64,000 nt of DNA from Aquibacillus albus (GTDB lineage Bacteria > Bacillota > Bacilli > Bacillales > Amphibacillaceae), in NCBI RefSeq assembly GCF_016908325.1, contig NZ_JAFBDR010000007.1, forward strand, positions 1-64,000, in the 5' to 3' direction. This document shows positions 46,020 to 54,414 of the stretch, in pieces. Under the pieces are notes generated by a model. That model saw nothing but the letters and a program-made list of their open reading frames with translations. It was not told where the DNA came from and did no database searches. The stretch's first letter is position 1. Each line of letters opens with the position of its first letter. Both the position numbers and the translations under genes were made by a program.

Positions 46020-46212
46020 TATGACAAGTTAGGCAGGTCTACTGACTTATGCATCTTCCTACTAGAGGCCTTCCCAAATTGTAGTATTATGTATCAACTC
46101 AGACATGATATACTAAAATTCAGTGGCGTTCCCGTTCGTCCACAAATACAGTTGCGGGGACAGTCTCGGATTCTAACCGAGTTCCCTTTTAAGACTAAGG
46201 TGTCACCTAAAC
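46020..46212 (-). promoter_or_regulatory. Cobalamin (B12) riboswitch upstream of nrdAB
   Basis: On the minus strand the order of conserved pieces matches the adenosylcobalamin aptamer. GGTGACACC is at the 5' end, followed by AAAAGGGAACTCGGTTAGAATCC-like (GGGAA, GGTTAGAATCC), the B12 box core ACTGTCCCCGCAACTGTA (46148-46165), GCCACTG, GGGAAGGCC, AGGAAGATGCATAAGTCAG and AGACCTGCCT (46030-46039). Binding of B12 should terminate transcription before nrdAB. B12 riboswitches in front of B12-independent reductases are known, for example in Streptomyces. Confidence 0.94.
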
Positions 46213-46222
46213 TCGTAAAAAT

Positions 46223-46238
46223 TCTCAATATATAGTAT
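46223..46238 (-). promoter_or_regulatory. NrdR-box-like operator
   Basis: The minus-strand 16-mer ATACTATATATTGAGA agrees with the NrdR consensus acaCwAtATaTwgtgt at 13 of 16 positions. It overlaps the -10 of the nrd promoter. NrdR boxes usually occur in pairs; I found no convincing partner one to three helical turns away. Confidence 0.5.
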
Positions 46239-46260
46239 TGATTTTTATTAATATTATCAA
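46232..46260 (-). promoter_or_regulatory. Promoter of the nrdAB leader
   Basis: Minus-strand -35 TTGATA (46255-46260), 17-nt spacer, -10 TACTAT (46232-46237), placing the start just before the riboswitch. It is divergent from the 46405 gene. Another TATAAT at about 45906-45911 lies after the aptamer but has no good -35. Confidence 0.65.
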
Positions 46261-46404
46261 TATCTTGAATTTAGCATAAATATAATGTTGTTGCAATGGA
46301 TTTGAACTAACTTTTTATAATTTAATTTTGATTCATTAAATCGGAAGGAATCGTCCAACTATTCGCGAATATTCTATATAAAACAGAAAAGAGGAGGTCT
46401 ACCA

Positions 46405-47283
46405 TTGGCTTTTCATGTTAAAGATACACAAATAGGTTTTATCGGTACAGGGGTTATGGGAAAAAGTATGGCTGAAAATTTAATAAAAGCAGGATATCGA
46501 GTAAATACATATACAAGAACTAAAGCAAAAGCAAGTGAATTAATCGAACAAGGTGCCATTTGGAAAAATTCCGTGGCCGAACTAGCGGCGAGTTCTGATG
46601 TCATTATTACGATCGTCGGGTATCCAAAAGATGTTGAAGAAGTTTATTTAAGTGATTCTGGAATCCTTCAAAACGCTAAGTCAGGTTCTTATGTTATCGA
46701 TATGACAACATCTAGTCCATTACTTGCAGAAAAGATATCTTCTGAAGCAAAAGAAAGAGAAATTCATGCACTGGATGCCCCAGTATCTGGTGGCGATGTC
46801 GGTGCAAAAAACGGAAAATTGGCGATTATGGTCGGCGGAGAAAAACAAGCGTTTGATCAAGTACTCCCACTTTTTGAAGCGATGGGGGAAAACATTGTTT
46901 TACAAGGGGATGCTGGTGCTGGTCAACATACAAAAATGTGTAACCAAATTACAATCGCCTCGAATATGATTGGCGTTTGTGAAGCAATCGTTTATGCCGA
47001 AAAAGCTGGATTAAACCCAGAGCGTGTGCTTGATAGTATTACAACAGGAGCCGCAGGTAGTTGGTCTCTTTCAAACCTGGCGCCTAGAATGATTGATGAA
47101 AATTATGATCCTGGATTTTATGTGAAACACTTTATTAAGGATATGACTATTGCTCTTGAATCAGCCAAAGAAATTGGATTAACGACACCTGGGCTGGAAT
47201 TATCTTTATCCCTTTATAAGCAGCTAGCAGAACAAGGGGATGAAAATAGTGGTACACAAGCATTAATCAAGCTTTTTAAATAA
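46405..47283 (+). CDS. Beta-hydroxyacid dehydrogenase, probable tartronate semialdehyde reductase
   Basis: 292 residues of the 3-hydroxyisobutyrate dehydrogenase family. NAD(P)-binding motif GFIGTGVMGKSMAENL near the start, substrate-binding DAPVSGGDVGAKNGKL (about 122), catalytic Lys in KMCNQITIA (about 173). Beside the allantoin genes it would fit reduction of tartronate semialdehyde, formed from glyoxylate, to glycerate (GlxR/GarR). The glyoxylate carboligase needed for that is not in the window, so this is inference. TTG start with GAGGAGG upstream. Confidence 0.8.
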   Translation: MAFHVKDTQIGFIGTGVMGKSMAENLIKAGYRVNTYTRTKAKASELIEQGAIWKNSVAELAASSDVIITIVGYPKDVEEVYLSDSGILQNAKSGSYVIDMTTSSPLLAEKISSEAKEREIHALDAPVSGGDVGAKNGKLAIMVGGEKQAFDQVLPLFEAMGENIVLQGDAGAGQHTKMCNQITIASNMIGVCEAIVYAEKAGLNPERVLDSITTGAAGSWSLSNLAPRMIDENYDPGFYVKHFIKDMTIALESAKEIGLTTPGLELSLSLYKQLAEQGDENSGTQALIKLFK

Positions 47284-47290
47284 TTACTTA

Positions 47291-47337
47291 AAGCTAAAAA
47301 ACCCATTACGAAAAAATTTGTTTGGGTTTTTTAGCTT
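47291..47337. terminator. Bidirectional terminator between convergent genes
   Basis: Perfect 15-bp stem AAGCTAAAAAACCCA/TGGGTTTTTTAGCTT (47291-47305, 47323-47337). Confidence 0.8.
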
Positions 47338-47343
47338 TTATCC

Positions 47344-47697
47344 TTAGCTACCTCTATATACCTGATATCCCCATGGCGAGACTAAAAGAGGAACATGATA
47401 ATGGGAATCTGTCTCACTTATTCCAAAACGAACAGGGACTTCTTCTAAGAAGTGAGGATCCTTCATCAGAACCTCTTTCCCTCGAAAATATTCACCAATA
47501 TGGAATAATAGCTCATATTGTCCGTCAGCTATCTCTTCTTTTGTTAATAGTGGTGAATCTAATCGACCATCACTATTCGTAACACTAGTTTTTACGAATC
47601 GTTTTGTAACACCTTCAAAAGAAAATAACTCTACCTTCACATTAGCAGCAGGCTTTCCATGAGCCAAATCTAATATATGAGTAGTCAATCCTGCCAT
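47344..47697 (-). CDS. pucM: 5-Hydroxyisourate hydrolase (transthyretin-like)
   Basis: 117 residues, the standard length. It has [13 protein letters not shown] with the first catalytic His, an Arg in the central part, [19 protein letters not shown] with the second His, and the diagnostic C-terminal YRGS tetrapeptide. It hydrolyses 5-hydroxyisourate to OHCU in urate breakdown. It follows the OHCU decarboxylase gene by ~40 nt. Confidence 0.95.
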   Translation of the reverse strand: MAGLTTHILDLAHGKPAANVKVELFSFEGVTKRFVKTSVTNSDGRLDSPLLTKEEIADGQYELLFHIGEYFRGKEVLMKDPHFLEEVPVRFGISETDSHYHVPLLVSPWGYQVYRGS

Positions 47698-47738
47698 CTT
47701 TTACCTCCTCATCCTATAGCAAACAACCCTACTTACCT

Positions 47739-48248
47739 TCAAATCCGTTCCAATGTATCTTCCACCTTTTCCTCTAATCGAAAGCCAGCAATTTTATAAA
47801 TTTCTGTTAGTGCTGTCTCAAATTCCTCTTCATACGTGCTATTTACTCGTTCTTTCAAGGATTGGTAGATATCATCTTTGTTTTTTCCTTTAACCGCAAA
47901 AATAAATGGAAATCCAAATTTTTGCATGTAAGTTTGATTCAAAGATTTAAAGCTTTCAAATTCATCCGCCGTTAAGTTCTGCAAACCCGCACCCTGTTGC
48001 TCCTTTGTTGAATCTGAACTCATCTTCAATTTTGCACCTAAATTTGGATGAGCACGTATTAACTCCAGCTTCTCTTCTTGAGGTGTGTTTGCTACAATCT
48101 CAGTCATTCGTTGATGAAGTGCTTGTCTTGAAGGGAAAGGTCTATATTCGGCTGCTTTTTTGGCAATCCATGGAGAATGTTCAAATACTTCTCCAAGTGT
48201 AGATACAAATTCTTGTTCGCTTATTTGATTTAATTCGGCTAATTCCAT
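47739..48248 (-). CDS. uraD: 2-Oxo-4-hydroxy-4-carboxy-5-ureidoimidazoline (OHCU) decarboxylase
   Basis: 169 residues, all in one decarboxylase domain. The catalytic His is in IRAHPNLGAKLK, and LNQTYMQKFGFPFIFAVKG forms the other conserved half. It gives (S)-allantoin from OHCU. In B. subtilis this domain is the N-terminal half of PucL, fused to uricase; here the protein ends without any uricase domain. It is in one unit with pucM. Confidence 0.94.
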   Translation of the reverse strand: MELAELNQISEQEFVSTLGEVFEHSPWIAKKAAEYRPFPSRQALHQRMTEIVANTPQEEKLELIRAHPNLGAKLKMSSDSTKEQQGAGLQNLTADEFESFKSLNQTYMQKFGFPFIFAVKGKNKDDIYQSLKERVNSTYEEEFETALTEIYKIAGFRLEEKVEDTLERI

Positions 48249-48403
48249 GATAATCTCTCCCTTTCATTACGTATTAGAATCGTGAACCAGGAAATATACT
48301 TACAATAATAAAGACTATTCTGACAATTGTCATTATAGATAATGCACAATTCCAACAATGAAAGTTTAGCCGTTTTGCATAATGGTTTACTAGCTTTCTA
48401 ACC

Positions 48404-50017
48404 TTAAAGCTGCAGTATGGTTTTAATCTGTAATGCAATCCTTAATTGAAGAGTTGTTTCCGGATCATGTAGTTTTCTTCCTAGCAATTCTTCACATTTT
48501 TCAAGACGATATACGACAGTATTTCGGTGAACATATAACCGTTTTGCTGTTTCTGAAATTTGACAGTGTGATTCTAAATAAACAAATAATGTTTGTAAGA
48601 GTGCTTTGTCTTCCTTAAATTCTAATGATGCTAACTGATTTAATGCATGTTGATAAAAATCCTTTAAATCCTCCACAGGGATAATTCGAAGCAGCTCCAT
48701 AATTCCTTTAGTGCGATAGCTTTGGATAAAGTTTTCTTTACCGGATAATAAACCTGCTTGTAAAGAGTCTTTCGCTTCTTTATATGCATTTTTCACATGA
48801 AGCAGGTTGGTGGATATATTACTTAAACCAAAGGAAATAGAAGTGTTAAATTGTCGTCTGATTTTCGATTGAATTTGTTCCAATGCAGGGATAACGGGAC
48901 TATTTATTTGTGAAGCGTCCGTTATTTTCATCAAAAGAAAACACCCGTCTCCTTTCGTAAAAAAATGGGTCCGAACCGGAAAAACCTTCAATTCATCTTC
49001 TATATATTCAAAGATAGACTCGTTTTTTCGTTGATTTTTCACATAGCTGTCAAACGGATCGCCTTCGACCAACTTCCCTGCAATACAAAGGTAGGTTTGC
49101 TCGTTTTCCAACGAAAATTCTTTTGCTCTACTAACAATCTCTTCTTCGGATGAAAAGGCACCTTCAACAAAATTGAAAAAAAATTCATTTCGAACTCTCC
49201 GATCATACTGCTTCAATGCATGCTCTTTCATCAATTCGAACGAAATAACATTTGTAGCCTGTTCGATCGTTAATGTTGTTGAGTGGTCAATTGGCAAAAC
49301 TTCACCTACAAGAACAAGAAATCCTGCCCTTTTTTGATGGGTATAAACGGAAAAAACGGAATAAGTTTGCTTTGTTTGGCGATCAGAAAACTGAAAGACG
49401 GCTGTATCAGGAAAATAAAAGTGTATATCACTCTTTTGCCACACTTCCATCTGTTGAATGTAGCTATCCTGAAATTCAGAATAGAAGATTGGTTTCGCAT
49501 ATTGGTCAATTAAAATGACTGGGTATCCAACTAAACTCGATAGACGCTTTATTAATTGGTTAATTCCTTTCCCACTCATAATATGATTCGTAAATTGCTT
49601 GTGGATATCAATCGCATGCTGTAATTCATTCGTTCTTTTATCCAATATACAGTTCAACGTATGATTTACAATATCGCCCAGGGAAGTATCTATTGAAAGT
49701 TCAATAATGGGGAATGACAATTTATCTGCAAGCTCCAGTACATCAGAAGGTATTTCCTGTAAAAACCTTTTTGTTTTAATTCCGAGCGCTGCACACCCCT
49801 GCTTATCCATTGCTTTTACTAAGTCAATCAACAAATGTGGTTGATCTTTTAAATGGTAAGCCGTTGTTACGAGCAATTCATTCTCTTTTAAAAAGGAGAT
49901 GATGTCTGGTGCATCCATCATATTCACATGCAAAACTTCTCGGTTTAGCCCCAAATGACCAGCAACAATTTGACAGTTTTTCAACGCGTCAATTTGTAAT
50001 ACTTCAGCTACTTTCAT
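48404..50017 (-). CDS. pucR: PucR-family purine catabolism regulator
   Basis: 537 residues: N-terminal PucR domain (about 5-125), a central GGDEF-like region (about 290-410), and a C-terminal PucR-type helix-turn-helix (ESHCQISETAKRLYVHRNTV...LEKCEELLGR). PucR controls the puc genes in B. subtilis, activating with allantoin or related compounds. It lies between two divergently transcribed blocks of the pathway and is divergent from allC. Confidence 0.9.
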   Translation of the reverse strand: MKVAEVLQIDALKNCQIVAGHLGLNREVLHVNMMDAPDIISFLKENELLVTTAYHLKDQPHLLIDLVKAMDKQGCAALGIKTKRFLQEIPSDVLELADKLSFPIIELSIDTSLGDIVNHTLNCILDKRTNELQHAIDIHKQFTNHIMSGKGINQLIKRLSSLVGYPVILIDQYAKPIFYSEFQDSYIQQMEVWQKSDIHFYFPDTAVFQFSDRQTKQTYSVFSVYTHQKRAGFLVLVGEVLPIDHSTTLTIEQATNVISFELMKEHALKQYDRRVRNEFFFNFVEGAFSSEEEIVSRAKEFSLENEQTYLCIAGKLVEGDPFDSYVKNQRKNESIFEYIEDELKVFPVRTHFFTKGDGCFLLMKITDASQINSPVIPALEQIQSKIRRQFNTSISFGLSNISTNLLHVKNAYKEAKDSLQAGLLSGKENFIQSYRTKGIMELLRIIPVEDLKDFYQHALNQLASLEFKEDKALLQTLFVYLESHCQISETAKRLYVHRNTVVYRLEKCEELLGRKLHDPETTLQLRIALQIKTILQL

Positions 50018-50263
50018 CTACATCCACCCTTAGTTTTTTTATCTTTTATTTTATCACAATTTTTCGACTCTTTAGTTAAAAAGCACAAAAAATTGTTAGA
50101 ATTATTACATTTCTGCCAATGAAGTAAAGCTAGCCAATTGATACACTTGTGTTAATAGACATTCGCAATTTAAACCATTCATTCGTGCATGTAACGGCGG
50201 ACTTAAAACCTTCCCCCACATGCACTGACACAAACTCTCAACAAACAGATCGGAGGAATGACA

Positions 50264-51511
50264 TTGACAACAGAATCACATTCTTTAATGAAAGAAATAG
50301 ATCAAGTTGATTCAATGGTAAAGTGGCTAGCCTCCTTCGGCCAGTCAGACAGCGGTGGCGTAAACCGATTATTATACTCCCCTTCATGGGTCCAAGCACA
50401 ACATGCTTTGGAAAATAAAATGAAATCATATGGATTCATCACTCACTTTGATAGTGTTGGTAATCTATTTGGCAAGTTACAAGGGAGCACCCCTAATACG
50501 AAGACGATTTTAACTGGGTCCCATATTGATTCTGTACTTAATGGCGGTATTTACGATGGTGTTTATGGCATTATTGCAAGTTTATTAGCTGTTAAAAAAC
50601 TGCACGAAACATATGGTACGCCTAAAAAATCGATCGAGGTTGTTTCATTGTGTGAAGAGGAAGGAAGCAGATTCCCTTTAACGTTTTGGGGGTCCGGAAA
50701 TATTACTGGAAAATATACTTTGGAGGATATAGAAGGAATAAAAGATACAGATGGTGTTCTTTTTTCAGAAGCTATGAAAAATGCCGGTTTTGACCCTGTG
50801 CAATATTCTTCCCCACAACGCAATGATATTGATTGCTTTATTGAACTTCATGTAGAACAAGGGATTGTGTTAGAGAAAAAAGGAAGCTCGATAGGAACTG
50901 TCAGTCACATCGTTGGGCAGCGCAGATATACCGTTACTATAACAGGTGAAAGCAACCACGCTGGCACTACTCCGATGCCCTACCGAAAGGATGCACTAGC
51001 AACAGCAGGCCATTTCATTTCATATATATCTGAAAAAGCAATCCAAACAGACCCACAGCTTGTTGCAACAGTTGGAAAAATTAACGCAAGTCCAAATGTA
51101 CCGAATGTAATTGCTGGTGAGGCCCAATTTACATTAGATGTTCGCCATTTCAAAGAAGATGTTTTAGATGAGTTTTGCGATCACCTAGCTAATTATTTTA
51201 AACAGGTCGCACAAAAACGAGAAATGGAAATTACGATCGACCAATGGATGAACGTCCAAGCCGTTAAGATGGATCCATCATTAACCGAACTATCCAAATT
51301 AGCAGCGACTGAAAAAAACATTACCTTTGAACCGTTAATTAGTGGAGCGGGACATGACGCACAAGTATTCGGAACCTTTTGCCCTACTTCTTTACTATTT
51401 GTCCCTAGTGAAAAAGGGATTAGTCATTCCCCAAAAGAATCTACGAAAAAAGAAGATCTAGAAAAGGGGATAGAGCTTTTAACAGAGTTATTGTATCGAT
51501 TAGCTTACTAA
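50264..51511 (+). CDS. pucF: Allantoate amidohydrolase, M20 family
   Basis: 415 residues. Metal ligands are visible in TGSHIDSV (His), GGIYDGVYG (Asp), LCEEEGSRF (Glu), IELHVEQG (His) and ISHSPKE (His). It hydrolyses allantoate to (S)-ureidoglycine, CO2 and ammonia; related enzymes act on N-carbamoyl amino acids, but the operon points to allantoate. I prefer TTG 50264 as start, since GGAGG is 7 nt upstream and the ATG at 50258 only ~1 nt away. Confidence 0.92.
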   Translation: MTTESHSLMKEIDQVDSMVKWLASFGQSDSGGVNRLLYSPSWVQAQHALENKMKSYGFITHFDSVGNLFGKLQGSTPNTKTILTGSHIDSVLNGGIYDGVYGIIASLLAVKKLHETYGTPKKSIEVVSLCEEEGSRFPLTFWGSGNITGKYTLEDIEGIKDTDGVLFSEAMKNAGFDPVQYSSPQRNDIDCFIELHVEQGIVLEKKGSSIGTVSHIVGQRRYTVTITGESNHAGTTPMPYRKDALATAGHFISYISEKAIQTDPQLVATVGKINASPNVPNVIAGEAQFTLDVRHFKEDVLDEFCDHLANYFKQVAQKREMEITIDQWMNVQAVKMDPSLTELSKLAATEKNITFEPLISGAGHDAQVFGTFCPTSLLFVPSEKGISHSPKESTKKEDLEKGIELLTELLYRLAY

Positions 51512-51568
51512 AAAACAGAGGAAAAAGATTCTTACATGAACTTTTACAAAGAGTGAAGGAGGAAGGTT

Positions 51569-52831
51569 ATGACAACCTATACAGATTTAAATACACCACT
51601 ACGGACAATTATGACACCAGGGCCCGTAGAAGTTGACCCACGTGTGCTGCGGGCAATGAGCACACCAATCGTAGGTCAGTTTGATCCGGCCTTTACACAT
51701 ATCATGAATGAAGTGATGGAAATGCTTCGTCATCTCTTTGAGACAAAAAATAAGTGGGCATTCCCCATTGATGGAACTTCCAGATCTGGTATTGAAGCAT
51801 TACTTTGCAGCGTTATAGAACCAGGGGACAAAGTATTGGTACCCATCTTTGGTAGGTTTGGTCACTTACTAACAGAGATATGTGAAAGATATGGTGCAGA
51901 GGTACACACGATGGAATGCCGATGGGGGGAAGTATTTGACCAAGAAGACGTAATAAAGGAAATAAAACGAATTCAACCAAAAATAACTGCCATCGTTCAT
52001 GGTGAAACATCTACTGGATGTATGCAGCCTTTAGATCAAATAGGTAAAGCTTGCCGCGACCAAGATGTCTTATTAATCGTTGATGCAGTTGCCTCTACAG
52101 GTGGAACCCCTGTCAAAGTTGATGAATGGTATATTGATGGTATTGTGGCCGGTACACAAAAGTGTTTATCCGTCCCATCTGGTATGGCACCACTTACCTA
52201 CAATGATCGTATAGAAAAGGTGGTTCATGCTCGAAAAAAAGTAGAACGGGGTATTTCTACAGAGGAAGATCGTATAAATGAACAAACGAACAATCACCCC
52301 ACCATCAAAAGCAACTACTTTGATATCAGCATGCTTCAAGATTATTGGGGACCCAGAAGATTAAACCACCATACAGAAGCAACATCGATGTTATACGCCT
52401 TACGAGAAGGATTAAGAATTGTCATTGAGGAAGGACTAGAAAACCGGTTTACTCGACATAAATACCACGAAAAAGCATTGATTGCTGGTCTAGAAGCAAT
52501 GGGATTAAGTCTATTCGGAAACAGAGAATGTAAACTTCCGACTGTCACATGTGTGTCGATTCCTAATGGCGTTGATCCTGAATCAGTAAGAAGGATGCTT
52601 CTACAGCAGTTTGGAATTGAAATTGCCAGTTCTTTCGGACCACTACAAGGAAAAATTTGGCGGATTGGTTCGATGGGTTATAGCTGCCGAAAAGAAAACA
52701 TCTTATTTGTCTTAGGAGCATTAGAAGCTGTCCTGATAAGACATGGCGTTGATATCAATATCGGAAAGGGACTTCAAGCTGCGTTAGAAGTCTATATCAA
52801 TCAGCCCGCAACAGCATTAGTAACCCAATAA
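51569..52831 (+). CDS. pucG: (S)-Ureidoglycine-glyoxylate aminotransferase
   Basis: 420 residues of the class V PLP aminotransferase family, alanine-glyoxylate type (IMTPGPVEVDPRVLRAMS at the start; PLP Lys in IVAGTQKCLSVPSG near residue 200). It is very close to B. subtilis PucG, which moves the amino group of ureidoglycine to glyoxylate, giving oxalurate and glycine. GGAGG 6 nt before the ATG. Confidence 0.93.
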   Translation: MTTYTDLNTPLRTIMTPGPVEVDPRVLRAMSTPIVGQFDPAFTHIMNEVMEMLRHLFETKNKWAFPIDGTSRSGIEALLCSVIEPGDKVLVPIFGRFGHLLTEICERYGAEVHTMECRWGEVFDQEDVIKEIKRIQPKITAIVHGETSTGCMQPLDQIGKACRDQDVLLIVDAVASTGGTPVKVDEWYIDGIVAGTQKCLSVPSGMAPLTYNDRIEKVVHARKKVERGISTEEDRINEQTNNHPTIKSNYFDISMLQDYWGPRRLNHHTEATSMLYALREGLRIVIEEGLENRFTRHKYHEKALIAGLEAMGLSLFGNRECKLPTVTCVSIPNGVDPESVRRMLLQQFGIEIASSFGPLQGKIWRIGSMGYSCRKENILFVLGALEAVLIRHGVDINIGKGLQAALEVYINQPATALVTQ

Positions 52832-52865
52832 CTGTGCTAAAGTGTGATGTCGATTTTGGCTGATT

Positions 52866-52976
52866 GTGTGATGTATCACTACGGTCCTTTAAGGGAGCCA
52901 ACCTAATTAACAGGCCTATCGGTAAAGGGCCTTCCGTGCATCACCCAAAAGGTGGCTTGAGAACAAGAGCCACCTC
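52866..52976 (+). ncRNA. Unclassified structured RNA leader before allantoinase
   Basis: In the 176-nt gap between pucG and allB, an outer stem GTGATG/CATCAC (52868-52873, 52939-52944) plus ACGG/CCGT (52881-52884, 52934-52937) encloses two small hairpins (TCC/GGA around TTTAA; AGGCC/GGCCT at 52912-52916 and 52928-52932), like a three-way junction. Then GGTGGCT/AGCCACC (52951-52957, 52968-52974) forms a second hairpin ~20 nt before the AGGAGG. The layout resembles a cis-regulatory RNA, but it matches no riboswitch class I know. Confidence 0.45.
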
Positions 52977-53007
52977 TACTTATTCAAACAAAACAGGAGG
53001 CTCTTTC

Positions 53008-54363
53008 ATGAATAAATATGACCTCATTATTAAAAATGGAAATGTCGTTTTTACAGATAAAATAGAACAGACAAGCCTTGGAATAAAAGACGGAAAAATC
53101 ATAGCAATAGACAATAATATCACCAATGAAGCAAGTGAAATCTACGATGCAGAGGGGAATTATATTTTTCCCGGAATGATTGATGTTCATGTACACTTCA
53201 ATGAACCAGGAAGATCCGATTGGGAAGGGTTTTCTACTGGTTCTTTTATGATAGCTGCCGGAGGGGGAACCGTATATTTTGATATGCCTTTAAACGGCGT
53301 TCCATCCACAACCAATCAAGATGCACTACAACAAAAAGTGAAACTCGGAAAAGAAAAATCATTTGTAGATTTTGGTTTATGGGGCGGATTAGTACCGGGT
53401 AATGTGGATGAACTAGCTAGCTTAGCTGCAAATGGAGTCGTAGGATTTAAAGCTTTTATATCTGATTCTGGTAATGAAGAATTTGAAGCCGCTGATGACA
53501 TTACGCTTTTACAAGGGATGGAAGAAATTGCGAAGCTCAATAAAGTACTTGCCCTTCATTGTGAAAGCAAATCAATCACCAACTTTTTAACCGAACAAAA
53601 ACAAAAACAAAAAGCCTATAGTCCAGATGATTATGCACAAACTCGACCGATCATCGCCGAAGTTGAAGCAGTAGAACGTGCCCTTGCTTTCGCTGAAATC
53701 ACCGGTTGTCCACTACACTTTGTTCACATTAGCAGTGCACGAGCAATTGAAAAAATAGAAGAGGCTAAGCAAAATGGATTAGACGTAACGGTCGAAACAT
53801 GTGCACATTACCTACTGTTCAACCATCAACACCTGATAGAAAAAGGGGCAGTTGCTAAGTGCGCACCACCTCTACGGGACAAAAACGAGCAAGAGAAACT
53901 AATTAAAATGCTAATCGATAATCGTATAGACATGATAACTTCTGATCACTCTCCATCTCCATATGATTTAAAAGACCCAAGTAAGTACCACTTGCTCGAA
54001 GCTTGGGGAGGGATAAGCAGTGGGCAATTTACGTTAATGTCCACGATTGAAGTAGCGATTAATCACGATATGCCATTAACTAAAGTTGCACAACTAACTG
54101 CGGAAGCTCCTGCAAAGAGATTTGGTCTATCTAAATCGAAAGGAAAAATTGACCTTGGATACGATGCAGATTTAGCAATTATTAGTCTTGATCAATCCTT
54201 TACAGTCGATGAAACAAACTATTTTGCTAAGCATAAACAAAGCTTATTCATTGACCATACTTTTCCTTGCCGAGTTGTTAAAACACTTAGTCGTGGCCAG
54301 CAGGTGTTTGAAGCAGCAGACCCTACTCCTAATAATCCAACAGGTCAATGGTTAAATGTATGA
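53008..54363 (+). CDS. pucH: Allantoinase
   Basis: 451 residues starting at ATG 53008, with AGGAGG ~8 nt upstream; an earlier in-frame ATG at 52864 lies in the structured leader. Amidohydrolase motifs: DVHVHFNEPGRSDWEGF (HxH metal pair), GFKAFISDSG (carboxylated Lys), ALHCES, VHISSARAIE and MITSDHSPSPYDLK (Asp). It opens the allantoin ring to allantoate. It is the third gene of the allC-pucG-allB run and ends at a terminator. Confidence 0.95.
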   Translation: MNKYDLIIKNGNVVFTDKIEQTSLGIKDGKIIAIDNNITNEASEIYDAEGNYIFPGMIDVHVHFNEPGRSDWEGFSTGSFMIAAGGGTVYFDMPLNGVPSTTNQDALQQKVKLGKEKSFVDFGLWGGLVPGNVDELASLAANGVVGFKAFISDSGNEEFEAADDITLLQGMEEIAKLNKVLALHCESKSITNFLTEQKQKQKAYSPDDYAQTRPIIAEVEAVERALAFAEITGCPLHFVHISSARAIEKIEEAKQNGLDVTVETCAHYLLFNHQHLIEKGAVAKCAPPLRDKNEQEKLIKMLIDNRIDMITSDHSPSPYDLKDPSKYHLLEAWGGISSGQFTLMSTIEVAINHDMPLTKVAQLTAEAPAKRFGLSKSKGKIDLGYDADLAIISLDQSFTVDETNYFAKHKQSLFIDHTFPCRVVKTLSRGQQVFEAADPTPNNPTGQWLNV

Positions 54364-54365
54364 TA

Positions 54366-54401
54366 AAAAATTAGAGGGAGAATCATCCCCCTCTAATTTT
54401 T
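54366..54401. terminator. Bidirectional terminator between allantoinase and the carboxypeptidase gene
   Basis: Perfect AAAAATTAGAGGG/CCCTCTAATTTTT arms (54366-54378, 54389-54401) flanked by A and T runs. Confidence 0.9.
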
Positions 54402-54414
54402 AGATGAACAATGG

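Noticed and set aside
45813-46235. Open frames on both strands upstream of nrdA (62 and 80 aa)
   Set aside because: They coincide with the cobalamin riboswitch and terminator, lack ribosome sites and look like no protein family.
52866-52976. Purine riboswitch, PyrR site or T-box before allantoinase
   Set aside because: The conserved junction bases of purine aptamers, the PyrR AGAGAGG loop and the T-box GGTGGNACCGCG motif are all absent.
52864-53007. Upstream start for allantoinase at 52864
   Set aside because: The extra 48 residues come from the structured leader, are unlike the family, and the ATG at 53008 has a proper AGGAGG.
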